The position numbers and the translations under genes are program-made. Below are positions 7,450 through 15,949 of a DNA stretch of 50,511 bases, piece after piece. Position 1 is the first letter of the stretch. Each line of letters starts with the position of its first letter. The notes under the pieces are model-generated. The model ran no database searches. It had not been told where the DNA came from and saw only the letters and a list, made by a program, of their open reading frames with translations. This DNA comes from Bacillota bacterium (GTDB lineage Bacteria; Bacillota; Clostridia; Lachnospirales; Lachnospiraceae). Location of the stretch: assembly GCA_023415655.1 (NCBI GenBank), contig JAEZKD010000061.1, forward strand, positions 1-50,511, given 5' to 3'.

Positions 7450-7734
7450 ATGAAAAAATTCTTTAAATTCATAGCAGGCGTTGCATCTGTTGCTGCACTT
7501 GCATGTGGTGCTTACTATTTTTTCAAAAAGTATGTTTGCAAAGAGACTGCAGATGAGGATTTTGATGACTTCGATGACGATTTAGATGATTACGATACTA
7601 CTGATAGTACTGATTCCTCCTCTGACAGCCGTGAATATGTATCTATTAATATCACTTCTGATCAAGATGATACCAAAGCATCCGAAGCAACTAGCGATGC
7701 TCCAACGGAAGAATCTACAATTCAAGAACCATAA
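7450..7734 (+). CDS. Small membrane-anchored acidic protein, unknown function
   Basis: A 94-residue protein I do not recognise. It has one N-terminal hydrophobic helix (about residues 7-26, FIAGVASVAALACGAYYFF), two Lys and a Cys, then a highly acidic, Asp/Ser/Thr-rich tail (DEDFDDFDDDLDDYDTTDS) with no hydrophobic core. This suggests a single-pass protein with a disordered polyanionic tail. The ATG follows GAAAGGAGTTTACA and a terminator lies right after the stop, so it is a monocistronic gene. The topology is unclear: a membrane-anchored tail on either face, or an exported protein, is possible. Confidence 0.72.
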   Translation: MKKFFKFIAGVASVAALACGAYYFFKKYVCKETADEDFDDFDDDLDDYDTTDSTDSSSDSREYVSINITSDQDDTKASEATSDAPTEESTIQEP

Positions 7735-7743
7735 GATATCATA

Positions 7744-7775
7744 AAGAGGCTGCTAATACAACAGCCTCTTTTCTC
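7744..7775. terminator. Terminator after the small acidic protein, shared with the anti-sigma gene
   Basis: A 9-bp perfect stem (7744-7752 with 7762-7770) with a 9-nt loop and a short T-rich tail on the plus strand. The converging minus-strand gene ends at 7781, so the hairpin may serve both. Confidence 0.75.
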
Positions 7776-7780
7776 TTTCT

Positions 7781-8746
7781 CTATTTACTTTCATTAATGA
7801 TTAATTGTAAGCTTTCACGAAATAACTTCATATCCTTAACTTCATAAACAACATCTTGACTCTTTCCATCATGCCCATAAACATTCACAGCCACCTGTTG
7901 ATTATTACCGATTCGATATAGAATCGCACTACTATCTTCCATCGAAAGAATCATGTAAGAATCCCAGGCATCCGTTGCTTCTTCTGAGGTAAGATGCATC
8001 TGTTCTGAGCTAAATAGCTCTAATAAAGATTGCACCTTTGCTTCCTCATCTACCTTCTGATATACTAAAATCTGCTCCTTTTTTGCTCCCATTGCAGTTG
8101 CATCCTCATAGGCTGTAACGCTCATTCCTGTGATTTCTTGTATCTTACCAGTATCAGATGTAATGCTTTCTTTTGATTCAGATTCATTGGTTGCAGTAAG
8201 TGCGGAACTTGGGTCCTCCAAAGCTTCTCCCTTTGCAGTTGCATTCTCTTGACCTAACAAAGAATGGTCAGAGTTCACGGTAGGACTTTCTTCTTGCATA
8301 CTATCTTTTACAATAGTATCTTCCGCTGCAGTCGTATATCTTTGTTCCGATTCCTCATTGGCACTCTCGACTGTCGCTTCTGCCATCTGGTTCATATTCC
8401 CCTCACTGCTATTGCTGCTACTTTGCCCAAAGAATAATACCTTCGTCCCTATCACGAGTACAAAACAAGCTGCGATAGCGGAAGCTAGAACTGTTATCCA
8501 TCTTCTTGTACGCTTTTGATTTAATAAAGAGACTTTTGTAGCTTCTTTTGTATACTTTCCCTGTTCTAAACTACTATCATGCAATCTTGTTTCAAGTTTG
8601 CCCTTTTCCTTTGCTAATTCCAATGTTCTTGCTATTAACTCTTCACTGACCTTAATGTCTTGTAACTCTTCTTTTAACTGATTCGTTACTCGAAGCAAAT
8701 ACTCATCGGATGCATCGTTCATAAAATCATCGTTCATTTGTTTCAT
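7781..8746 (-). CDS. Putative membrane anti-sigma factor
   Basis: A 321-residue protein with a charged N-terminal cytoplasmic part (1-90), one transmembrane helix (about 92-112, VLASAIAACFVLVIGTKVLF) and an extracytoplasmic part. The outer part starts with a Ser/Glu/Thr-rich low-complexity stretch (about 115-200) and ends in a small folded domain. Its start overlaps the ECF sigma gene by 20 nt and has AAAGGAGG upstream, so the two are translationally linked. Position and topology are those of anti-sigma factors that hold their sigma at the membrane, but I see no clear zinc-binding anti-sigma motif. The role is therefore inferred from context. Confidence 0.68.
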   Translation of the reverse strand: MKQMNDDFMNDASDEYLLRVTNQLKEELQDIKVSEELIARTLELAKEKGKLETRLHDSSLEQGKYTKEATKVSLLNQKRTRRWITVLASAIAACFVLVIGTKVLFFGQSSSNSSEGNMNQMAEATVESANEESEQRYTTAAEDTIVKDSMQEESPTVNSDHSLLGQENATAKGEALEDPSSALTATNESESKESITSDTGKIQEITGMSVTAYEDATAMGAKKEQILVYQKVDEEAKVQSLLELFSSEQMHLTSEEATDAWDSYMILSMEDSSAILYRIGNNQQVAVNVYGHDGKSQDVVYEVKDMKLFRESLQLIINESK

Positions 8747-9257
8747 ACAAAAGCCTCCTTTCCATAATTTCTTTAAGCTTTTCTTTTGCTCTATTTAATC
8801 GGCTCTTAATAGTTCCGATTGGTAAATTTAAGATCTTTGCGGATTGTTCCATACTAAGTTCTTGAAAATATACACACAGAATTACATCCTTGTAGTGCTC
8901 TGGTAATTCCATAATTGCTTCCTTGACCCCTTTGATTGTCTCCTCTCTTTCTAATTGAGAGAAATCCTCCTCAGACGATAGGTTCTCCTCAACGAATTCC
9001 TCCATTGGAACTGTGTGCCTATGATACGCACTTTTAAGATAATCTTTGCATGTGTTAATTGTAATTCGAATCAACCAGGTTTTAATCGTGCTATTCCCCT
9101 GAAACGTATGTAAGTGATTATTTACCTTGATAAATACTTCCTGGAAGATATCCTCTGCCGTATGCATATCCTTCACATACATATAAGCAGTTCTCAATAC
9201 ATCGTTACCATATGTGCGCATCAGACTTTCCAAATCGTAGCCTGCTGCTGATTCCAT
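8727..9257 (-). CDS. ECF-type RNA polymerase sigma-70 factor
   Basis: A 176-residue sigma factor with only regions 2 and 4, as expected for extracytoplasmic-function sigmas. Region 2 includes AEDIFQEVFIKVNNHL and TIKTWLIRITINTCKDYL (about 33-75). Region 4 includes LPEHYKDVILCVYFQELS and the helix-turn-helix with IGTIKSRLNRAKEKL (about 118-165). It is followed by an overlapping putative anti-sigma gene. Upstream there is an ECF-like promoter (9335-9363), which suggests positive autoregulation, and a long hairpin in the 5' UTR. Confidence 0.93.
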   Translation of the reverse strand: MESAAGYDLESLMRTYGNDVLRTAYMYVKDMHTAEDIFQEVFIKVNNHLHTFQGNSTIKTWLIRITINTCKDYLKSAYHRHTVPMEEFVEENLSSEEDFSQLEREETIKGVKEAIMELPEHYKDVILCVYFQELSMEQSAKILNLPIGTIKSRLNRAKEKLKEIMERRLLYETNER

Positions 9258-9269
9258 TTTTGTTCCCCC

Positions 9270-9318
9270 TATACTATATTTTTGTAGTTGTACAGCTACA
9301 AATCTAACCTATAGTATA
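9270..9318 (-). repeat. Nested inverted repeat in the 5' UTR of the ECF sigma gene
   Basis: The outer arms (9270-9278 and 9310-9318) form 9 perfect base pairs and the inner arms (9281-9287 and 9296-9302) seven more. This gives a 16-bp interrupted hairpin ending 3-4 nt before the GGGGGAA ribosome site of the sigma gene. It may affect mRNA stability or translation, or serve as a DNA-binding site. Confidence 0.6.
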
Positions 9319-9334
9319 TCATACTTCTAAACAA

Positions 9335-9363
9335 TAGACGATAAGAGAATCAAAATAGTTCCA
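9335..9363 (-). promoter_or_regulatory. Candidate ECF-sigma-dependent promoter (autoregulation)
   Basis: On the minus strand TGGAAC (9363-9358) and CGTC (9340-9337) are separated by 17 nt. This matches the AAC / N16-17 / CGT pattern recognised by many ECF sigma factors, and it sits about 80-105 nt upstream of the sigma gene. Whether this sigma uses it is inference. Confidence 0.5.
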
Positions 9364-9371
9364 AATAAAAA

Positions 9372-9485
9372 GGACTGTTGCATGATTGGGTCTTAGCACC
9401 TTATCCTATCCATAGCTGATCCCCACATAGTTAAGTGACCAATTATGATATATGATATGAAACCAAGTCAAATCATGCCACAGCC
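9372..9485 (-). repeat. Long imperfect inverted repeat between prfC and the sigma gene
   Basis: The outer arms at 9372-9387 and 9471-9485 pair over about 15 bp with one mismatch and G-T wobbles. Shorter inner complementarity (around 9389-9394 and 9434-9440) suggests a 114-nt extended hairpin. On the minus strand it follows the prfC stop and is followed by a T-rich tract (9370-9359), so it may work as the prfC terminator. Its size is also compatible with a small mobile palindromic element. Confidence 0.5.
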
Positions 9486-9501
9486 ATAAAAAAGCTTACT
9501 T

Positions 9502-11091
9502 TTATTCTTTACCAAATTCCGATAAAATAAGTCCCTTGTTACGATCCTTGACCGTATTGATACTCCATGCGTGAGTAAATAATAATAACGGTCTTCCCTT
9601 CATATCTTTTACCCTCTTCGTGTCCGAGGTTACACTCAAGGAAGTAACATCAACATCTTTATTCTCAATCCAGCGAATGTGCTCATATGGGAGCGGCTCC
9701 ATACGGATTTCCACATTGTATTCTGATTCCAAGCGGTATTTTAGAACATCAAACTGTAGAACACCTACAACTCCAACGATGATTTCTTCCATTCCAGTAT
9801 TGAACTCTTGGAATATCTGAATTGCACCTTCTTGTGCAATCTGTGTAATTCCCTTAATAAACTGCTTTCTCTTCATCGTATCTACCTGACGAATCCTTGC
9901 AAAGTGTTCTGGTGCAAAGGTAGGAATTCCTTCGTATTCAAACTTCTCACCTGGCATACAGATTGTATCACCAATGGAAAAGATACCTGGGTCGAAGACA
10001 CCAATAATATCTCCTGCATATGCTTCCTCTAAAATTTTTCTTTCCTGTGCCATTAATTGCTGTGGCTGTGAGAGACGAAGTTTTTTATTGCCTTGCACAT
10101 GATAAACTTCTTCTCCTGCATCAAACTTACCAGAACAAATTCTCATAAATGCGATACGGTCGCGGTGAGCTTTGTTCATATTCGCTTGAATTTTAAATAC
10201 AAAAGCGGAAAAATCATTCTTTAATGGATCGATGATCCCATTATTAGAGGAACGTGGAAGTGGTGATGAGGTCATTGCTAAAAAGTGCTTTAAGAAGGTT
10301 TCTACTCCAAAGTTGGTTAATGCTGACCCAAAGAAGACAGGTGTTAATTCGCCGTTACTAACCTCTTCTAACGAGAATTCAGCACTTGCACCATCTAGTA
10401 ACTCAATTTCTTCAGATAAAAGGTCATGACTTTCTTTTCCAATTAAGTCATCAAGTGTCGGATCTCCAATTTCAGCTTCTACTGTTTCTACTTCCTTCAT
10501 ACCGTTGTTCGCTGCAAAGAATCGACTTATCGTCTTTGTATTACGGTCATAAACGCCTTTGAATCCTTTTCCTGAACCAATTGGCCAGTTCACAGGACAA
10601 GTTCGAATACCTAGCACTGTTTCAATGTCATCGAGAAGCTCAAAGGTATCCTTCGCTTCACGGTCCATCTTATTAATAAAGGTAAAGATCGGAATGTGTC
10701 TCATCACACAAACCTTAAATAATTTCTTTGTTTGATTTTCAACACCCTTGGAAGCATCAATAACCATGACCGCTGAATCAGCAGCCATTAATGTACGGTA
10801 CGTATCCTCGGAGAAATCCTGATGTCCTGGTGTATCAAGTATATTGATACAGTAATCATCATAATTGAACTGCATAACGGAAGAAGTAACCGAAATACCA
10901 CGCTCCTTCTCAATTTCCATCCAGTCAGAAACTGCATGCTTCGCGGTCTTCTTACCTTTTACAGACCCCGCAAGGTTAATTGCGCCACCGTACAATAACA
11001 ATTTCTCTGTTAATGTTGTCTTACCAGCATCCGGGTGAGAAATAATTGCAAACGTTCTTCTCTTTTTAATCTCCTTCGTAATATCCGACAC
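9502..11091 (-). CDS. prfC: Peptide chain release factor 3 (RF3)
   Basis: A translational GTPase that recycles RF1/RF2 from the ribosome after peptide release. The G domain shows AIISHPDAGKTTLTEK (P-loop), ERGISVTSSVMQF, DTPGHQDFSEDTYR (G3) and NKMDREAKD (G4). The SVKGKKTAKHAVSDWMEIEK stretch is characteristic of RF3. The length (529 residues with this start) equals that of E. coli RF3. I chose the GTG at 11091 because GGAGG lies 8 nt upstream; the ATG five codons earlier has no ribosome site. It is monocistronic. Confidence 0.95.
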   Translation of the reverse strand: MSDITKEIKKRRTFAIISHPDAGKTTLTEKLLLYGGAINLAGSVKGKKTAKHAVSDWMEIEKERGISVTSSVMQFNYDDYCINILDTPGHQDFSEDTYRTLMAADSAVMVIDASKGVENQTKKLFKVCVMRHIPIFTFINKMDREAKDTFELLDDIETVLGIRTCPVNWPIGSGKGFKGVYDRNTKTISRFFAANNGMKEVETVEAEIGDPTLDDLIGKESHDLLSEEIELLDGASAEFSLEEVSNGELTPVFFGSALTNFGVETFLKHFLAMTSSPLPRSSNNGIIDPLKNDFSAFVFKIQANMNKAHRDRIAFMRICSGKFDAGEEVYHVQGNKKLRLSQPQQLMAQERKILEEAYAGDIIGVFDPGIFSIGDTICMPGEKFEYEGIPTFAPEHFARIRQVDTMKRKQFIKGITQIAQEGAIQIFQEFNTGMEEIIVGVVGVLQFDVLKYRLESEYNVEIRMEPLPYEHIRWIENKDVDVTSLSVTSDTKRVKDMKGRPLLLFTHAWSINTVKDRNKGLILSEFGKE

Positions 11092-11224
11092 GTTATTGTC
11101 CTCCATTGATCTTTATAAAAAGTGTTTCAAAATGAAACTCCTATGTTTGAATCGTATCAAGATGTCAATTCCCTTTATTTTTGAGGTTTTGCATCCTATT
11201 AAAACCAATTAATCATATAATAAA

Positions 11225-12124
11225 TCACTCAGCTTTGTCAAGGGCAGAGAAAAAAGAGTTATCCTTAAGCAGAATACTAATCTCTTGTACACCTGCAACA
11301 TAAGGTGCAATTATGTATGGATTGATATAGAAAACGATATTTCCATCCTGAATATAAAAGTCATAGTCAAAAATCTGTTTAGTCAAAGTATCTTTAGCAT
11401 CCTCAAAGAACGCATCTGGTTGTTCAAGCACTAAGGTATAAAAAGATTGTGATACTAGGTCTTTTACTTCCTGATTCGTCATATCGAGTATATCTTCTGC
11501 GGCTAACTTAAGTCCAGTACGAATATCATAGGTATAAGAGCTTTGTACCGTATTTGGATGGGCACCACCAAAGTCTGTAAAAGAGGTTACCTTTACCGAG
11601 ATGATGTAATTATCATTATGAGTGACCTCATACATCTGATCTGCAACAAATGGTAACGAGGATAAATCACCATTTTCTTTGATCTGATGATCATAAAAAT
11701 CCTTTACATAGGTTGAGCCTTCCGTAAAAACCTGTGTAAACTGTGTTTCTGCACGCTTTGATATGTCTTGGTTTATCATATCTACGGTATCTAACTGGTC
11801 TACATTCTCAATCTGAGGATAGTAATATTCTGCTAATAGTATGATTTTTTTCCCTGAGTCATTTAATATTTCCTTACGAAGTACATGGGAGGTAAGAATC
11901 GATTGCTTTCTAATTTCCTGATTTGTTCCAGTCTGTGGTATTGTCTGCGTTGGTGTGGTCTGTTCACTCTTACATTTGCAATGTTCACAATTCTCGCAAT
12001 CACCACAATGATCGCAATTCTCGCATTTTCCTTGGTCCGTTTGGTTGGCAGTTTTGTCTTTTCTACAACCAGTCAAAGTGAAGGTAAAAAGCAATAATAG
12101 AATTAGGTAACCTAACTTTTTCAT
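11225..12124 (-). CDS. Lipoprotein with a Cys/His-rich linker and a DUF3298/RsiV-like domain
   Basis: A 299-residue exported lipoprotein: signal MKKLGYLILLLLFTFTLTGC with the lipobox Cys at residue 20. It is followed by an unusual Cys-rich segment (CENCDHCGDCENCEHCKC, about 32-49) that repeats C-x2-C, and then a Gln/Thr linker. The rest (about 80-299) has the pattern of DUF4163/DUF3298 proteins (VADQMYEVTHNDNYIISVKV, FTDFGGAHPNTV, DIRTGLKLAAEDIL), known from RsiV and PdaC. The start at 12124 has GAGG upstream. The function is unknown; the Cys/His cluster could bind metal. Confidence 0.75.
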   Translation of the reverse strand: MKKLGYLILLLLFTFTLTGCRKDKTANQTDQGKCENCDHCGDCENCEHCKCKSEQTTPTQTIPQTGTNQEIRKQSILTSHVLRKEILNDSGKKIILLAEYYYPQIENVDQLDTVDMINQDISKRAETQFTQVFTEGSTYVKDFYDHQIKENGDLSSLPFVADQMYEVTHNDNYIISVKVTSFTDFGGAHPNTVQSSYTYDIRTGLKLAAEDILDMTNQEVKDLVSQSFYTLVLEQPDAFFEDAKDTLTKQIFDYDFYIQDGNIVFYINPYIIAPYVAGVQEISILLKDNSFFSALDKAE

Positions 12125-12153
12125 AACTACCTCAATCAAGATACTTACCATAA

Positions 12154-12196
12154 AATATGCCTAAATGTCCGCAAGCATGCAACATTTAGGCATATT
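12154..12196 (-). terminator. Hairpin terminator after lysC
   Basis: A 15-bp perfect inverted repeat (12154-12168 with 12182-12196) with a 13-nt loop lies 11 nt past the lysC stop. Short T-tracts flank it on both strands, so it is probably the end of the aspartate-pathway operon. Confidence 0.75.
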
Positions 12197-12206
12197 GTTT
12201 TAATTC

Positions 12207-13421
12207 TTAAAGTTCTCCAAGACTAAATTTATCATGAACTGCGTTCATCGCTCTTTCTGTATAAGCTTCATCAATCAAAACAGTAACTCGGATTTCAGAA
12301 GTGGAAATCATCTTAATATTAACTCCAATATCGTATAGAGCTTCAAACATTCTGGCTGCAACCCCTGGATTGGTCATCATACCAGCACCTACTACAGAAA
12401 CCTTTGCAACATTTTTTTCCACATCAATATTATCGCATTTTAAAGATGTTTGTCTATGACGTTCTAGAATCTCCACCGCTTCATCTACACAATCCTCTGC
12501 AACTGTAAAGCTGATGTCCTTGGTTCCTTCACGGCCCACAGACTGTAAGATAATATCAACATTAATATTATGATTTGCAAGATGATTGAATAGCTTAAAT
12601 GCTACTCCTGGTTGATCCTGTAATCCAATCACTGCGATACGAGCAGTATTTTTATCACTAGCAACGCCACTAACAAGCATTTTCTCCATTTTAACTTCCT
12701 CCTTCACTACTGTCCCCTCTGATGTATTCAGACTTGAACGTACTACAAGCTGTACGCCATATTTCTTTGCCATTTCCACTGAACGGTTATGCAGTACGCC
12801 AGCACCTAAGGATGCCAAGTCAAGCATTTCATCGTAGGTAATTTCCTCAAGCTTTCTTGCATTTTTCACATATCTTGGATCTGCTGTATATACACCATCC
12901 ACATCAGTATAGATTTCGCAAGCATCTGCTTTCAAAGCTGCTGCAAGGGCAACTGCTGTTGTATCTGAGCCCCCTCGTCCAAGAGTTGTGTAATTTTCCA
13001 TTTTATCAACGCCTTGGAAGCCTGTAATAATAACGATTCTTCTTGCATCTAATTCATTCCTAATACGATTGGTATCGATCTTTCTAATTCTTGCATTCCC
13101 ATAAGCACTTGTCGTATGCATCTGAACTTGAAATGCATTGAGTGATACCGCTGGAACACCTAAAGAATTCATAGCCATTGCCATGAGTGCAACACTCGTT
13201 TGCTCACCTACCGTAAGAAGCATATCCACTTCTCTCTTCGGTGGGTTCGGATTAATGTCTCTTGCTTGTGCCAATAATACATCGGTCATCTTGCCCATAG
13301 CAGACAATACAACAACAACGTCGTTTCCCTGCTGATAATCCTCGACGCATCTTTTGGCAACATTAAAAATTCTCTCCTTATCGGCAACGGATGTGCCACC
13401 GAACTTCTTCACTATTAACAT
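12207..13421 (-). CDS. lysC: Aspartate kinase
   Basis: A 404-residue monofunctional aspartokinase catalysing the first step from aspartate to lysine, threonine and methionine. The N-terminal kinase domain begins VKKFGGTSVADKERI (residues 4-18) and contains TLGRGGSDTTAVALAAAL (about 147-165). Two C-terminal ACT domains (about 265-400) carry the pattern GLQDQPGVAFKLFNHLA and GAGMMTNPGVAARMFEAL, used for feedback by lysine or threonine. It is the last gene of the pheB-hom-apgM-lysC unit, with an 83-nt gap that can form a hairpin. TAGGAGG precedes the ATG. Confidence 0.95.
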   Translation of the reverse strand: MLIVKKFGGTSVADKERIFNVAKRCVEDYQQGNDVVVVLSAMGKMTDVLLAQARDINPNPPKREVDMLLTVGEQTSVALMAMAMNSLGVPAVSLNAFQVQMHTTSAYGNARIRKIDTNRIRNELDARRIVIITGFQGVDKMENYTTLGRGGSDTTAVALAAALKADACEIYTDVDGVYTADPRYVKNARKLEEITYDEMLDLASLGAGVLHNRSVEMAKKYGVQLVVRSSLNTSEGTVVKEEVKMEKMLVSGVASDKNTARIAVIGLQDQPGVAFKLFNHLANHNINVDIILQSVGREGTKDISFTVAEDCVDEAVEILERHRQTSLKCDNIDVEKNVAKVSVVGAGMMTNPGVAARMFEALYDIGVNIKMISTSEIRVTVLIDEAYTERAMNAVHDKFSLGEL

Positions 13422-13504
13422 AGCTGCCTCCTAAATCATGATTATTATTTACAGACAGTGGCAGTGCTATGATCCTCCCTGCGTTGCAACTGTCATAATA
13501 ACTA

Positions 13505-14707
13505 CTACCTTTCAAAGAGTCGATCAATAAGCTTGTATCCCTCTTTTGTTACATTTCCACTAAGACTTGCTTCTCTTTCATTATAATATTGAAGCGTTCT
13601 TCGTTCCATCGTACTATCGTAAAGCAGATATGGAACAGGATTGGAGGTATGAGTACGCAATCGAATTGGTGTTGGATGATCTGGCATGATTAGCATACGG
13701 TATTCTGCATTTCTTAGATCCATCTCTTCTTTTACGACACGAATTACCCTTTGATCCAGTAATTCAATGGATTTCACCTTATTTGAAAGGTTTCCCTGAT
13801 GTCCCATCTCATCCGGTGCTTCCACATGAATGTAAGCAAAGTCATATCCTTCCTCTGTAAGTGCCTTAACAGCTGCCATTGCCTTACCTTCATAGTTTGT
13901 ATGTAATGTACCATCGGCTCCTTCTACTTCTACTACCTTCATTGAGGCTCCGACAGCGATTCCCTTTAATAAATCAACTGCTGAGATCATCACTCCTTTT
14001 TTCCCTGTCTTTTCTTCAAAAGAGGATAGCTTTGGTTTTGTTCCAGCACCCCAAAACCAGATCGAATTTGCTTTATTCAGTCCCTTCTTCGCACGTTCCA
14101 CATTGATTGGATGCTGGTTTAAGATCTCATAGGATTTGATCATCATATCCTTTAATAGCTTTTCTTTCGGAAGGTATTCCTCAATCATCTTACCAAGGAT
14201 ATCATGAGGTGGCACTAAGTCCACAACCTTACCTTGATCCCATATTAATAAGTGACGGTAACTAGTTCCTACATAAAATTGAAAGAAATCATTTTGTAAT
14301 TCATGAGCCACTGCCTCTAATAGAACGGCTGCATCCTTGGTTGAAATCTCACTGGAACTATGATCAAGAATTGTTTTTTTCTCATATGGAACATCATCCT
14401 CAGAAACGGTCACGATATTACAGCGTATTGCAATATCAGAGGCTTTCATATCCACGCCAATACTGAGTGCCTCTAAAGGAGAGCGACCAGTATAATAAAG
14501 CTTCGGATTATACCCTAGAACCGCTAGATTCGCAGTATCACTGCCAGGGCTCATCCCTTCCGGAATGGTATGGCTAAGACCAATTTCAGACTTGGCGGCA
14601 AGCTCATCCATCATAGGTGTATTGGCATATTCTAGAGGCGTTTTATCAGAAAGACTGGCAATTGGTTCATCCGCCATTCCATCTCCCAGTACAACAATAT
14701 ACTTCAT
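13505..14707 (-). CDS. ApgM-family phosphotransferase, proposed homoserine kinase
   Basis: A 400-residue member of the archaeal-type cofactor-independent phosphoglycerate mutase / alkaline phosphatase superfamily. The metal-binding start (VVLGDGMADEP, residues 5-15), the GMSPGSDTANLAVLGYNP active-site Ser region (about 50-68), VEAPDEMGHQGN (about 291) and MPDHPTPIRLRTHT (about 340) are all present. A subgroup next to homoserine dehydrogenase and aspartokinase genes has been proposed to be homoserine kinase (TIGR02535), and no thrB is visible here. The location between hom and lysC supports that reading over glycolytic phosphoglycerate mutase, but sequence alone does not prove it. Confidence 0.85.
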   Translation of the reverse strand: MKYIVVLGDGMADEPIASLSDKTPLEYANTPMMDELAAKSEIGLSHTIPEGMSPGSDTANLAVLGYNPKLYYTGRSPLEALSIGVDMKASDIAIRCNIVTVSEDDVPYEKKTILDHSSSEISTKDAAVLLEAVAHELQNDFFQFYVGTSYRHLLIWDQGKVVDLVPPHDILGKMIEEYLPKEKLLKDMMIKSYEILNQHPINVERAKKGLNKANSIWFWGAGTKPKLSSFEEKTGKKGVMISAVDLLKGIAVGASMKVVEVEGADGTLHTNYEGKAMAAVKALTEEGYDFAYIHVEAPDEMGHQGNLSNKVKSIELLDQRVIRVVKEEMDLRNAEYRMLIMPDHPTPIRLRTHTSNPVPYLLYDSTMERRTLQYYNEREASLSGNVTKEGYKLIDRLFER

Positions 14708-14730
14708 ATCCTTCTATCCTTTCTGGCAAA

Positions 14731-15933
14731 TTAAAATTCAACACGAATTCTATTTTTAATATCTAGGAATGCTTCCTTTTCTTTAAATTCAGCTTCACTT
14801 ACTGGCTCTGTGATAAACGCGAACTCATCATCAACACCTTGAACCGAAACAACCTGATCAATTGGGAATAGGTTTTGTGCTTTCTCCTGCTGATCCAATG
14901 GCACACGTACAAAAAACTTTGTTTCAAGGGTACTAATATCAGCAAGAGCTAGTGGTTTACTACTCCATAAAGTCATTACATTCGTTCCAAGATGCTTTGT
15001 CGCATCTACAACATCCGAAACAACAGCAGAAGCGGTAGGCAGTTTACCAGCACCACTACCATAAAACATAACATCACCAAGCATATTCCCCTTAACTAGT
15101 ATTCCATTAAAGACTCCACTCACATTAAACAGTGGATGCTTTGCTAAGATAAGTTTTGGTGCAACCATAGCATACACTTGATCATTTACTTTTTTACTAC
15201 TTCCAAACAGCTTAATGCTTGCATCCAATGCCTTTGCATATAGAAAATCCACAGCAGTAATCTTTGTAATCCCTTCCGTATAAATCTGCTCATACTCCAC
15301 TTGAGAACCATAAGCAAGAGAGGTTAAGATTGCAATCTTACGACAAGCATCATAACCTTCCACATCAGCATCCGGTTTTCGTTCTGCATATCCCAACTCT
15401 TGTGCTTGTTTTAATGCAGATGCAAAATCAACACCTTCATCAGCCATCTTAGTCAGAATATAATTGGTAGTTCCATTCAGGATTCCCGTGATTTCTTCAA
15501 TTTCATCTACCGTAAGCGACTGATTCAAAGGACGAATGATTGGAATTCCTCCACCAACGCTTGCTTCAAATAAGAAATTCACTTTTTTCTGTTTTGCAAT
15601 CTCAAGTAATTCTGCACCATGCTTTGCAACAAGCTCTTTGTTAGAAGTACAAACACTCTTTCCCTTTAACAAAGCCTCCTTAACAAAGGAGTATGCTGGT
15701 TCTACACCACCCATTACCTCAACCACAATCTCAACCTCAGAATCATTAATGATATCTAAATAATCATGTGTTAGTACCTCTTTTACAGGATGTTCTGGAA
15801 AATCTCTTAAATCAAGAACATATTTTATGTCAATGGGCTGACCTGCTCGTTTTGCTATGGTATCATAATTCTTCTCAATTACCTCATATACCCCTGAACC
15901 TACTGTACCAAAACCTAATACTGCAATTTTCAT
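14731..15933 (-). CDS. hom: Homoserine dehydrogenase
   Basis: A 400-residue enzyme reducing aspartate semialdehyde to homoserine with NAD(P)H. The Rossmann start is AVLGFGTVGSGVYEVI (residues 4-19), then VEVMGGVEPAYSFVKEAL, the catalytic region VGGGIPIIRPLN, GTTNYILTKM and YAERKPDADVEGYDACRKIAIL (about 190). The C-terminal 90 residues are compatible with a small ACT-like regulatory domain. It is 16 nt downstream of the PheB-like ACT gene and 23 nt upstream of the ApgM-like gene, so they form an operon for threonine/methionine precursors. Confidence 0.95.
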   Translation of the reverse strand: MKIAVLGFGTVGSGVYEVIEKNYDTIAKRAGQPIDIKYVLDLRDFPEHPVKEVLTHDYLDIINDSEVEIVVEVMGGVEPAYSFVKEALLKGKSVCTSNKELVAKHGAELLEIAKQKKVNFLFEASVGGGIPIIRPLNQSLTVDEIEEITGILNGTTNYILTKMADEGVDFASALKQAQELGYAERKPDADVEGYDACRKIAILTSLAYGSQVEYEQIYTEGITKITAVDFLYAKALDASIKLFGSSKKVNDQVYAMVAPKLILAKHPLFNVSGVFNGILVKGNMLGDVMFYGSGAGKLPTASAVVSDVVDATKHLGTNVMTLWSSKPLALADISTLETKFFVRVPLDQQEKAQNLFPIDQVVSVQGVDDEFAFITEPVSEAEFKEKEAFLDIKNRIRVEF

Positions 15934-15949
15934 AATACACCTCGCCGTT

